Positions 36,431-46,488 of a stretch of DNA of 64,000 bases are shown here, in pieces. Source of the DNA: Protea cynaroides (taxonomy: Eukaryota > Streptophyta > Magnoliopsida > Proteales > Proteaceae); the NCBI GenBank assembly GCA_028583415.1, contig CM053267.1, positions 39,167,834 through 39,231,833 of the forward strand, read 5' to 3'. Position numbers and translations under genes: made by a program. The notes below the pieces were generated by a model. That model was not told the DNA's origin and searched no databases. It saw only the letters and a list, made by a program, of their open reading frames with translations. The first letter of the stretch is position 1. Each line of letters opens with the position of its first letter.

Positions 36431-36659
36431 TCCCTTAGAAACCCTAATCCCCCTTCTCCTTTTAAGTCTCCTCTCTATCCCTTTTTCCCTTTTTTTCATT
36501 TAGATTTACTCCAAAATCGAGATTTTCTCTCTCTCTCAATCTCTCTGATTTCCTTCCAAAAAGAAAAAAGAACCCTAATCACGTCTCCTCTTTCTCCTCT
36601 CTCTCATCCTTCCCTTTTAGATTTTATTCAGATCCTACTTCCTTTTTATATAAAACATA

Positions 36660-36800
36660 TAAATATATAATATATTAATATATTAATATATACAATATAA
36701 TATACATATAAGACATATGTATATATTATACGATATACTATAATATATTATATATTATATAAACATATAAATAATATATAAAAAAAATACATGCATAAGC
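36660..36800. repeat. AT-rich low-complexity tract
   Basis: About 140 bp of mixed ATATAA words. Confidence 0.8.
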
Positions 36801-36939
36801 ACCAACATGAATCGGTCTGAATTGACAAGGATTGACTCGGTTGGGTCAAGACTAGCTTGGGTTGAGCTGAGTTGACTGGGTTTCTCTCTCTATCATTTCA
36901 TGGGCCACTTCCGCTGTCATTCTGTATGAAATTTTTCGA

Positions 36940-37520
36940 TAGCCTTTACTCCACATTTTATGTGTTCACTTTGTAGAACATTACAAATGAGGAATATTGG
37001 AGCTTGAATCACCTCATTTGGAAGTAAAATGGTCAACTTATGAATTTTTAAAGTTTAAGCGGACCAATTATCGATAATTTGACTGACCATTCTACATGAG
37101 ATCCTTCGGAGGTTTCTACCGAAAATATTTTACATCCACTTTGTAGAGCACTAAATATGGAACATAATGTGCCCCGGGCGGAATTATCAAATGAATTTTT
37201 GAATATAAATGACCATTTTCGGATTTGATGGAATGATCAAAATTTTTACGCCACTTTGTAGAACTTTGAATGATTAAAAATGCACCATTTTCAAAGATGT
37301 AATTTTGCAACTGGGACCCACCCACTGGTGACTTCTACCCAGGATTTTTTACATCCACTTTGTAGAACATCATGAATGAAGAATAATGGTCTCGGAATCA
37401 TCTGAATCCGATGTAGAACGGAAAAGATATGAAGCTTTGATGTTCTAACGATAATTTTACATGCAAGCTTGCATGGGACCCACTGGTGACTTCTACCCGG
37501 GATTTTTTACGTCCACTTTG
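36940..37520. repeat. Diverged repeats with CATCCACTTTGTAGAACAT
   Basis: At least four copies of a roughly 190-bp motif (CCACTTTGTAGAAC at 36967, 37138, 37250, 37350 and 37515 approximately), the last two sharing GGTGACTTCTACCC(G/A)GGAT. No coding sequence. Confidence 0.7.
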
Positions 37521-37905
37521 TAGAACATCATGAATGAAGAATAATGGTATTGGAATCATCTGAATCCGATGTCGGATGATCAAGATATGATGATTTGAAA
37601 TTCAAACAATCCGACTTAGGATAATTTGCATGAAGGCCCCTGGGATTATTATTTATAATAATTTCAGAAACCTCCCCTATATGTATCATCCGACTAAAAT
37701 GGTCGTATCTTCCTCATTTGATATCAGAATTGAGCAATTCTTGTCTCGTTTCGAAGATAATTTTATGACATATGCATCTATGTGGATAATAGCCCATGAC
37801 CCTGCTGTGGGGATTAGTGGAGAATCATAAATCTTTGGGTTAAAGGTCAGAAACCTACCATATTGGTTCATTTATGCCGAGGGTGGCAAAAATGGGGTGC
37901 TTACA

Positions 37906-38365
37906 CATGGTCGGAAGGTACGAGTATGGTCTTCATGCTACCTTGGTCTGCTGGTGGACCATGGTAGGAAGATACGGGTGTGACCTTCATGCAACCATGG
38001 TCTGCTTGTGGACCATGGACGGAAGGTACGAGTATGGTCTTCATGCTACCTTGGTCTGCTGGTGGACCATGGTAGGAAGATACAGGTGTGACCTTCACGC
38101 GACCGTGGTTTGCTTGTGGACCATGGTCGGAAGGTACGAGTATGGTCTTCATGCTACCTTGGTCTGCTGGTGGACCATGGTAGGAAGATACGGGTGTGAC
38201 CTTCATGCGACCGTGGTCTGCTTGTGGACCATGGTCGGAAGGTACGAGTGTGGTCTTCATGCTACCTTGGTCTGCTAGTGGACCATGGTAGGAAGATACG
38301 GGTGTGACCTTCACGCGACCGTGGTCTGCTTGTGGACCATGGTCGGAAGGTACGAGTATGGTCAA
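37906..38365. repeat. 108-bp minisatellite of the Tat 3' region, main part
   Basis: Four full units starting GGAAGGTACGAGTATGGTC, each a pair of related half-units of about 54 bp ending TGGACCATGG. The period is a multiple of three, which leaves frames open on both strands. Such arrays in the 3' untranslated region are known in Tat-lineage elements as a source of satellites. Confidence 0.92.
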
Positions 38366-38534
38366 AGTTTGACCTATGTCTGTGTCAACAGTTGGGCCGG
38401 AAGGAACGGCTAAGGAACAATTGCTGGGATGACTGAATTATACGTGCTGTTCTGTATTAAAATAAAAACAAGAGGATCCCCTCATGGGGTCCGGTATACA
38501 ATTGAGACTTGAAAATTGGCAAAAAAGTTTCTGA

Positions 38535-41500
38535 TTAATGATAATATTTTCGAAGGTTGGTGGCATGCCACATCCTCGGGATTTCTTCACCGTCCATGGT
38601 GGTCAGCTTGTACGAGCCCGGGCGTCCTGTTCGGAGCACTCGGTACGGTCCTTCCCAGTTCTTGGCCATCTTCCCTTGATTTGTGGGATCGGAGACTACC
38701 GTTTTTCTAAGGACCAGATCTCCGACTTTAAATTGCTTTGGTCAGACTGTCTTGTCGTAGTGACGGGCCGTCGCCTGCTGGTAACTTGTCATTCGGAATG
38801 CTGTCGATTCCCTTACGTCTTCGAGGTTGTCGAGGTTCGTCCGTATATCTTCTGAGTTGGTGTGCTTGTTGAAGTTCAGCATCCAGAAAGTTGGATGAAA
38901 AACTTCAACGGGGACGACCGCCTCTGTGCCGAAGGCGAGCATAAAGGGCGTCTCTCCCGTGGGTGTTCGGCTGGTCGTCTTGTACGACCAGACGATACTT
39001 GGTAGCATATCCACCCACTTTTCCTTTTGGTCTTCTACCATCTTTTTCAGGCCACACAATATTGTTTTATTGGTGGCCTCGGTCTGGCCGCTTGTCTGCG
39101 GATGTCCGACTGACCCAAATCTGTGGTCTATTCGGAATTCTTCGCAAAAGTTTGCGAAAGATGCGCTGGCGAACTGAGTGTCGTTATCCTTCACAAGGAC
39201 TCTCGGCACGCCGAACCTGTACATGACCGAGTGTCTGAAGAACTGCTCCACTTTGGAGGTGTCGATCTTGGCTACGGCTTCGACTTCGATCCATTTAGTG
39301 AAGTAATCAATGGCCACTATGACGTATTTCCATTGATAAGTGGCTTGAGGGAAGGGCCCCATGATGTCCATACCCCATATGGAAAATGGGAGGGGACTTG
39401 TAATCGGCTGTAGTGGAGCGACCAGAGCATGTTGCACAGGTGCATAGAACTGGCACTTGTCGCACCTGCGGACAAGTTCGATGCAGTCGTTGTGCATTCT
39501 CGGCCAATTGTAGCCTTGGCGTAGGATCTTTTGGAAAAGCGATCGTCCACCCTGGTGTCGGCCGCAGATACCTTCATGTACTTCCTTCATAACGCTCTCG
39601 GCCTCGTCTGATCGCAGGCACCTAAGCAGCGGTAGGGTATAGGATCTCATGTATAGTACATCATTGTGTATAGTGTATTGCCGGGATTTGGCTTGGATGC
39701 GTCGAGCATCTTTCTTGTCAGTCGGGAGGGCTCCCGTCCGGAGGTATTGATATATGTCATCGTACCAGCTGGATGCGACTCCGACGGGGCCTACAACTTC
39801 AACAGAGGTGCTGGCGTGGTCCAAGAATTCCACGTACACGGCAGAGTCCATCGCATTGATGTCTTCTAGGGATAATATTGATAGCTCATTCGCTTCGGTG
39901 TTCTCTTCGCGACCGACGTACTGCAGCTCGATGCTTTGGAAGGTCACGATGGCCGAGTTCACCTTCTCGAGGTACTTCTGCATCTCGGGCCGTCTGGCCT
40001 CGTAGTCTCCTTGTACTTGGCGGATGACCAACTGAGAGCCGCCTTGTATCACTAGCCGACGGACGGCTAGGCTTTTGGCCAATCTGAGTCCGGCTATTAA
40101 AGCCTCGTACTCAGCCTCATTGTTGGTCGCTCTGAATTCGAACCTGATGGCAGATCGTATTTTAAATCCTTCCGGACTTTTCAAAATTACTCATGCCCCT
40201 GCTTTGTCTTCCACGGAGGAACCGTCAAAGTTCAGGGTCCACGCGGCATCGGCTTGCTTCGAAGGCTGTACCACCTGAGGTTCTGCAAAATCCTGGTCAG
40301 GTAAGGTACTTTCGACGATAAAGTTTGCCAAGGCTTGTGCTTTAATGGCCGTTCTGAGGATGTACTTTATGTCGAACTCACCGAGCTCTACCGCCCAATT
40401 GATGAGTCATCCGGATACATCGGGCTTCGACAACACCTTCTTCAGTGGTGTGTTTGTGAGCATCGATATCGGATATGCCTGGAAGTACGATCGGAGCTTC
40501 CGCGCGGATGTGACTAGGGCAAGCACTAGTTTCTCAATCGGCTTGTACCTGGTCTCAGCGTCAAGCAGTACTTTGCTGACGTAGTAGATCGACCGCTGGA
40601 CCTTGTCTTCGTCTTTCAAAAGAACAGCGCTGACAGCGCGGTCGGATACTCCGAGATATAGCTGCAACTCGTCCCCCGGGTTTGGTTTCACCAGTAGGGG
40701 AGGCGATGATAAGTATGCCTTGAGGTCTTCGAAAGCTCTCTGGCACTCTTCAGTCCACTCAAACTTTTCAGCTCCTTTCAGAGTTTTGAAGAAGGGGAGA
40801 CAATGCTCGGCGGACTTAGACATGCAGCGGCCGAGTGCAGCTATTCGGCCATTCAACTCCTGCAATTGTTTACCCCTGGTCGGTGCAGCCATATCCATGA
40901 TGGCCTTTATTTTTTAAGGGTTTGTCTCAATGCCCCTCTATGAGACCATGAATCCCAAAAATTTTCCTGATCCGACTCGAAGGCGCACTTTGTCGGGTTG
41001 AGCTTCATGTTGTGTCTTCGGAGGACCTGGAATGCTTCGTTGAGGTCGGCCATGTGTCGGTCGGCCTGCTGACTCTTAACAATGAAGTCATCGACATATA
41101 GTTCCATGTTCCTACTGATCTGTCGTCGGAAGACTTTGTTGACTAGTCTATGATAGGTGGCTCCTACGTTTTTGAGGCCAAAAGGCATTACCATATAGCA
41201 GAAGAGCCCCTGATTGGTGACGAAGGAAGTACATTCTTCGTCTGCCTTTCGCATCTTTATTCGGTTGTAGCCGGAGTACGCGTCAAGAAAGCTTAGTAGT
41301 TCGTGTCCGACTGTAGCATCTATGAGCTGGTCAATGCGCGGCAGCGGATAGCTGTCCTTCGGGCAGGCCTTGTTGAGTTCAGTGAAGTCTATGCAAATTC
41401 GTCACTTGCCGTTAAACTTTGGCACCATGACAACGTTGGCCAACCAGTCCGGATAATCGACCTCCCGTATGAAGTTGGCCGCCAGCAGCTTCTGTACTTC

Positions 41501-43170
41501 TTCGTCTATGGCGGACTGCCGGGCGGGTGCAAAGCTTCTCTTCTTTTGTCGTACAGGCCGATGCTGAGGGTTGACGGCCAGGTGGTGTTCAATGACAACC
41601 CTAGGGATCCCGGGCATCTCAAAGACCGACCATGTGAAGACATCGAGATTCTGCCTTAGAAATTTGATCAGCTCTTCCCTTTGTTCCTCGGGAAGCAAGG
41701 AGCCGACCTGGAACGTCTTCTCTGGCTGATTGTCCGCAATCGGGATCTGTAGAAGTTCCTCCGCGGGTTCTCCTCTGTTGAGAGAGAGATCCTTGGGAAC
41801 ATCCACCATGTTCACATGTGCGGACTTCAAGGACCGCTGACTATTCTTCAGCTCGGTGGCGTACCACCTCCGTGAAGTGTCTTGATCTGTTCGGCACTCT
41901 CCGACTCCGTCCTCGATCGGGAATTTCATCACCAGGTAGTAGGTGGACATGCACTCCTTCAGCTTGTTCAGCGAAGGACGGCCGAGGATGACGTTGTGCG
42001 CGGATGGCCGATCGACCACCATGAATTCAACCATTACCCGCCGCTGCTTGGGCTTCTGGCCGAGGATGACAGGCAATTGGATGCCCCCCTTAACCGTAAC
42101 TGGGTCTCCGGAGAAGCTGATGAGGTCGAAGGTGATGAGTTGGAGCTGGTCGTCTGTCAGCTGCATCCTCTGGTAGGCATGGTAGAATATAATGTCCACC
42201 GAGCTCCCGGTGTCTACCAGGCACTTTGCGACATCGCAGTGTCCGATCCCGGCCGTGAAGACAAGGGCATCCTCATGGGGGACCGCGATGTTGACAAGAT
42301 CTTCGTCACTGAAGGTGATGACTTCTCCAGTTCGAACTCTCTTCGACGGCCACTCAGTCTTGGCCACCAGACGCGAGTAGGCCTTGCCGACCTGTTGGAG
42401 GTGTTCCTGACGACAAGTCCTCCTATGATTGTGAGGATTGATCGGCCTTCGGCTTGGGGACCCTTGGTGATGGTATAGACCCCATTGTCACCAGGGATGG
42501 GCAAGCCCATTGTTGTGCGCGGTCGGTCCTCTGGGGGTGGACTGCCGACAAACCTGCGCTTGGCCTTTCTTCTCTTTGAAGCCGGGTGGGACTTCCTTCT
42601 TCTTTTTCCCCGGACTTTCGCTTCCGACCAGGACGGGATGGGCCCGGATTGGGTATGTTGTCGGCCTCTCAGTCTTTCTTTTACCGACACTCTTTCTTTT
42701 TGTGCTCCCGAGGAGCCTTCAATTGTCCCAAACTGGATGGCGCCGACCCACTGTCTGGGGGGAGCCGGCCCACCATCAGGGTCTCTGTCGTCCCTCCGAG
42801 CGGCGTTTTGATTATCGCCCGCGTCCACTCGACAGTTGTTGGGCTGTTGGTTTCTCGGAGGTGGGGGTGGTAACCCACGATCCCTCCGAGCGGGGGTCGG
42901 TCCTCGGTCTGCATGCCGAACGAAGTTACCATAGTATCCTCGTCTAATGAGGTCCTCAATTTCCTCTTTGAGGTACTTGCACTCTTCTATTTCATGGTCA
43001 TAGTTGCGATGGAAGCGACAGAAACGGGAGTGGTCCTTATTCCTCCCATTGCCGAGTGCTTTTGGAGGCGGTCAGAGGTTCCGATCGTTCTTGATTACTT
43101 CGAGGATCTCTGTCATTGAAGAGTTCAGCGGAGTGTAATACTCGAATGTCTTGTAGGGGTGGCGGTAGGT
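38535..43170 (-). pseudogene. Tat-type pol: protease, RT, RNase H, integrase, broken
   Basis: Read from right to left. Basic gag C-terminal linker (43000-42400). Aspartic protease with CLVDTGSSVDIIF and VILGRPSLNKL (42370-41900). RT with an FIREVDYPDWLANVVMV start near 41450, MPFGLKN and the catalytic YVDDF near 41100. RNase H (40230-39880), where GGSQLV stands at a site usually occupied by DSQLV. Integrase with an HHCC zinc finger (39600-39450), the first catalytic Asp in GMDIMGPF, the second in KDNDTQF and Glu in GQTEATNK, then a C-terminal tail ending at 38535. Breaks: stops at 41402, 40407, about 40192 and 38742, plus a frame change near 40990 followed by two stops. It cannot make an active polyprotein. 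Confidence 0.92.
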
Positions 43171-44550
43171 CTAATCCTTACCGGACTTCTGCTTCTTTGG
43201 ATCTCCCGGGCTTGGTGCCGGGTCGACCGTCTCAGACCTTTTCTTGTCTGCAGGCTTTGGTGCGGCCTGCAGATTGTTCACGGTGTTATTTTTCTGGGCC
43301 CTTGTCGTCTCGTCTGCGGAGGCGTACTTCTCGCACCTGACGAGCAAGTCGTCCAGGTTCTTCGGTGGCTTTTTGGCAAGGGACCAACAAAGCTGACGGT
43401 CAGTTATGCCGGCCTGCAGGCTGGACATGTGTACCGCGGGCTCAACGTCCTTGATTTCAAGTACCTCGTTATTGAAGCGCTTGATGAATTCCCTTAGGGA
43501 CTCGTCCTTCTGCTGCTTGACCGTCGACAGATGGTACGACGTCTTCTTGCGCACCCGGCTTGCTTGGAAGTGCGTCAAGAATTTGTTCGATAACTGTTCG
43601 AACGATGTAACGCTCTTCGTAGGGAGATTGTTGAACCACGTGCGAGCGGCCCCCCTGAGCGTTGAAGGAAACATCCGGCAGATGAGGCCGTCACTCAGAG
43701 GGTAGAATAGCGTCGTGGAGACAAATGCGTCTAAATGCTGCTCGGGGTCGGTGCTCCCATTGTAGGAATCCAAGACCGGCATCTTGAAGTTGTCAGGGGG
43801 TGGTGCCCTCATAATCTCGTTCGAGAGTGCCGTAATTGCAGTATAGGCTATTCTCGGCGGGGATACTTTGTTTTGCTCCACCTGCTGAAGCCGAGTGGTT
43901 ATCTCGAGTAGACACCGCTCGACCTCAGACTGGGGAGTGTCCGGAGGTTGAGCGCCAGAACTTGGTGTTTCTTCGTTAACTCTTTCCCGGCGGAGGGCAT
44001 CGAGGAAGGACCCTGGGCCTCTCACCGGATGTGGCGCAACTGGCGCCTGGTGTTGATGTGGCGGGGGATTCCGACCGACGGGCCGGGCCACGCTTCGTCC
44101 AGGAGCTTGATCGCCTGTCAGGAGATTGTTTGGCAAGGCGTTTGCCGGATCCGCCCTCGCCCTTGGCGGATGGGCCGCTTGCGGAACTTCTGGTGGTGGA
44201 TTCGGTGCCGAATGAGGATTCTCTCCTCCCGCTATCGAACTGCTTACTCGAGCCCCTCTCAAGACTCTCAAGACTCTCACAAGCTGCTCGATTTGCTGCT
44301 TCAGCTCATCAAACTGCTGACGAGTGACGTATTGGGGAGGAGGTTGCGGTGGTGTTACCGACGGCGTGTGGCTCGGGGCTAGCGCCGGAGCCGACGGTGG
44401 TACTGGTGCTGGTTCTGATATTGGTGCGGGTTCTGGCACTGGGGGTGCAGGCTCACGGTCCGCCCTCGTCGTGCTTTCGGTACTACCCATATGCACCGAT
44501 GTCTCAGAAGGGGCGTGCAACGCCCGTGCTCGAGTTCTTCTGTGAGCCAT
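43171..44550 (-). CDS. Gag of the Tat element, open over 459 codons
   Basis: Structural protein of the retrotransposon particle. The ATG (MAHRRTRARAL) lies about 50 bp after the primer-binding site. Residues 30-75 are Pro/Ala-rich; a short coiled segment QYVTRQQFDELKQQIEQLVR follows. The Retrotrans_gag core lies at about 270-390 (PDNFKMPVLDSYNG, PSTLRGAARTWFNNLP, LSNKFLTHFQASR). The frame stops at 43171 after KKQKSGKD. Further gag-like C-terminal sequence continues in other frames to about 42400, so gag and pol were probably one reading frame and this end is the product of later changes. The frame itself has no internal stop. Confidence 0.88.
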   Translation of the reverse strand: MAHRRTRARALHAPSETSVHMGSTESTTRADREPAPPVPEPAPISEPAPVPPSAPALAPSHTPSVTPPQPPPQYVTRQQFDELKQQIEQLVRVLRVLRGARVSSSIAGGENPHSAPNPPPEVPQAAHPPRARADPANALPNNLLTGDQAPGRSVARPVGRNPPPHQHQAPVAPHPVRGPGSFLDALRRERVNEETPSSGAQPPDTPQSEVERCLLEITTRLQQVEQNKVSPPRIAYTAITALSNEIMRAPPPDNFKMPVLDSYNGSTDPEQHLDAFVSTTLFYPLSDGLICRMFPSTLRGAARTWFNNLPTKSVTSFEQLSNKFLTHFQASRVRKKTSYHLSTVKQQKDESLREFIKRFNNEVLEIKDVEPAVHMSSLQAGITDRQLCWSLAKKPPKNLDDLLVRCEKYASADETTRAQKNNTVNNLQAAPKPADKKRSETVDPAPSPGDPKKQKSGKD

Positions 44551-44599
44551 TGAAATCAGGGTTTTCGTGCGCTAATTCTTCAAACTCAGTCAAAAAAGG

Positions 44600-44619
44600 C
44601 CCCACGGTGGGCGCCAAAC
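44600..44619 (-). other. Primer-binding site of the Tat element
   Basis: On the minus strand TTTGGCGCCCACCGTGGGGC follows the TAACA end of the 5' LTR by one to two bases. This form is common to Tat-lineage Gypsy elements. A decayed version sits at 8171-8195. Confidence 0.85.
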
Positions 44620-45314
44620 TGTTACGATTGGAAATCGTCCGTCGATCCGCGCTCTGAATGACCTGCAATCACAGAGATGAGACAAAGGAGGGGGCGCCTA
44701 AGCCCCAGGTACCCTCCGATGCCTAAGTTAGATTCCCAAGGTAAACAGTCAAGAGGTAGCAGAAAGCTATCTCCAGTTTAAAGAGTAGGACAATGAGAGA
44801 GTTTGAGTGATAATAGCTTGTAACTTGTGCGTGCGTAAGGGTTTACCTTGAGGGGTTGCCCTCTACTTATAGATTGTGAAGAAGCATGGAGGTACCAGGA
44901 CTCAGGGGAGTAGACTGCCAATAGGATTGCCAAGTGTCGCTCTGTGGGACACTCATGTGGTAGACTCCGAGTAGGAGTCGGAGACCTTAGCCAAGGAAGC
45001 TAGGTCGGTCAGCTCTGGGACTGACACATGTCAACGTGTGAGTAATGGCCGACCAGAATAGTCGGTGTCGTATCAGACTGAGAGAAGGACTCCCCGGAGG
45101 TAGCATAATCACAATGGGACTCTGGCTCCCGACTGAGAACCGTAGCCGAGTAGGACTATAACTCCGAGCGCTACCCACGAGGCCGGGCGCACGAGAGGCC
45201 GTGTGCAGGACGAGCAGGCCATGATGCCAAGTGCGAGACACTCTGAGCGCTCAGGCTCCGAAGGCGCAATATGACACGTGTAAGATTTTAAATGGAGGGG
45301 ATTTTTCCCTCCTA

Positions 45315-45317
<3 letters not shown>
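44620..45317 (-). repeat. 5' LTR of the Tat element
   Basis: 698 bp; in element orientation it begins TGTTAGGAGGGA and ends ATCGTAACA, with matching inverted ends TGTTA/TAACA. TATA-like TCTATAAGTA (minus strand) lies near 44868-44877. It is followed on the right by (TA)n. Confidence 0.92.

Positions 45318-45343
<26 letters not shown>
45317..45343. repeat. (AT)n at the right edge of the Tat element
   Basis: About 13 AT units directly after the LTR terminus CTAACA. Together with 27765-27816 this suggests insertion into an AT microsatellite. Confidence 0.85.
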
Positions 45344-45345
<2 letters not shown>

Positions 45346-46392
45346 GAAAAATTTTCATTTATTTTTCATCTACTACTCAAAAAATATGTGAAACACCATT
45401 TATAATAAGAAGTCACACACAAACAGTCGAACACTATTATCGATGGATTTCGCTCAGTGCTTCAGATGATGCCATGTAACTACAACACAAACAAAGCAAT
45501 GAAATGGATCGGTTTTACCTCATGACCACTCCGATGCCAAAATTAGTAGATTTCCAAGACAATCAAAATGAAACTCTTAGTGAAACACCAGAGTTCCTCT
45601 AAGAGAGGGGTTTTTGAGGTACGGGAGTTCTAGAAGTCTCTCTCCTTCCCAGTAGAGAAGATGAAGAGTGTAAAATGAGGTATGTAAGTAGAATATTTAG
45701 AGTGAAATTGCGCAAAGTAATAATACCTCAGAATGAAAACTTTCGGATCGAGATCCTTTGCAATTGGTAGTTTTTCAGTATTTATAGAACCATGGTGAAA
45801 CTCCTTGGGCCAACATTCCCCCACCCGCCACCATCTCCATCATTTGTCAGACAGATAGGACTAGGACAGAGGGGCTACGACCCCCTAGGGTGATGCACAT
45901 ACGACTTGTCTGCCTCTTTCGACCCCCTTTATGTCCACGTCAACTTCTTCCTTTGTCATCTGTGGTTACCATCTCTCATTTTTAGAGTGAAATCCTACTT
46001 TCTGTTGATTTGATCCCTAATATGGTGATGTGGCCAGTCAAGTTAGCACACCTTGAATTTATGGTTGTTGTCGGCATTTATGAGCATTAATGACAACGCA
46101 TTTAATATCTAGCTACTCTTTTCTGCCTATCTTATCACCGCTTTTGTACCCAAGGGGTCGAATAGGTTCTCTTTCCGTCGATTATGGTCAGAATGAATTT
46201 TCCCTTGTATGTGCGCATCTTGCTAGGATGAGTGCCATGTGTAATATCTCAAATACACCTTATTGATCCCTTCTCAATTGTTTGAATTATTGGTCATTTA
46301 TCAATGGTCTGAATTTAACATTGTTTTATTTGCCCCCAATAAATACCTAGTAGAACTTTCTACTAAACAGTTTCGTGCAACGCAGGAAACAA

Positions 46393-46396
<4 letters not shown>
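45344..46396. other. LTR-like spacer between two copies of a 60-bp flank
   Basis: AATGAAAAATTTTCATTTAT ... AATATGTGAAACACCAT (45343-45405) recurs as AATGAAAATTTTTCATCTGC ... GTATGTGAAACACCAT (46486-46545), each time right after (TA)n. Between them lies sequence with a minus-strand TATA-like GGTTCTATAAATACTG near 45776-45791, which looks like LTR DNA of an unidentified element. No gene. Confidence 0.5.

Positions 46397-46486
<90 letters not shown>
46397..46486. repeat. (TA)n microsatellite, about 45 units
   Basis: The longest AT microsatellite in the window. Apparent reading frames of IYIYIY through it are not genes. Confidence 0.97.

Positions 46487-46488
<2 letters not shown>

Larger units (their letters stand above)
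32192..37905. mobile_element. 5.7-kb nested element, probably a giant solo LTR
   Basis: It begins TGTGAGGACAAAGATGG, ends GGGGTGCTTACA, and is flanked by CATGG at 32187-32191 and 37906-37910. It splits a minisatellite cleanly. I find no repeat of its ends inside, no primer-binding site and no gag or pol. A single very long LTR is the simplest reading; Ogre-type Tat elements are known for LTRs of 5-6 kb. It is made mostly of internal tandem arrays (32640-33720, 34165-34845, 35690-36430, 36940-37520). A non-autonomous element of another kind is the alternative. Confidence 0.7.
27817..45317 (-). mobile_element. Tat/Retand-type Ty3/Gypsy retrotransposon, 17.5 kb, with nested insertion and antisense gene
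   Basis: On the minus strand: 5' LTR (45317-44620), primer-binding site TTTGGCGCCCACCGTGGGGC (44619-44600), gag, protease, RT, RNase H, integrase (44550-38535), then a long 3' region with a 108-bp minisatellite, a plus-strand gene (29228-31523), a purine-rich tract near 28465-28475, and the 3' LTR (28464-27817). A 5.7-kb element is nested at 32192-37905, so the original length was about 11.8 kb. By eye the LTRs differ by about 4%. Stop codons and frameshifts show that pol is dead. Large size, antisense ORFs and 3' tandem repeats are known hallmarks of the Tat lineage. No target duplication can be verified because both outer ends lie in (TA)n. Confidence 0.92.

Noticed and set aside
37874..38365. 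Open frames of 134 and 154 codons on both strands with a 36-residue period
   Set aside because: They come from a 108-bp minisatellite that simply lacks stop codons; no promoter and no similarity to proteins.
42485..44545. Several plus-strand frames of 90-145 codons opposite gag
   Set aside because: GC-rich shadows of the gag and pol frames on the minus strand.
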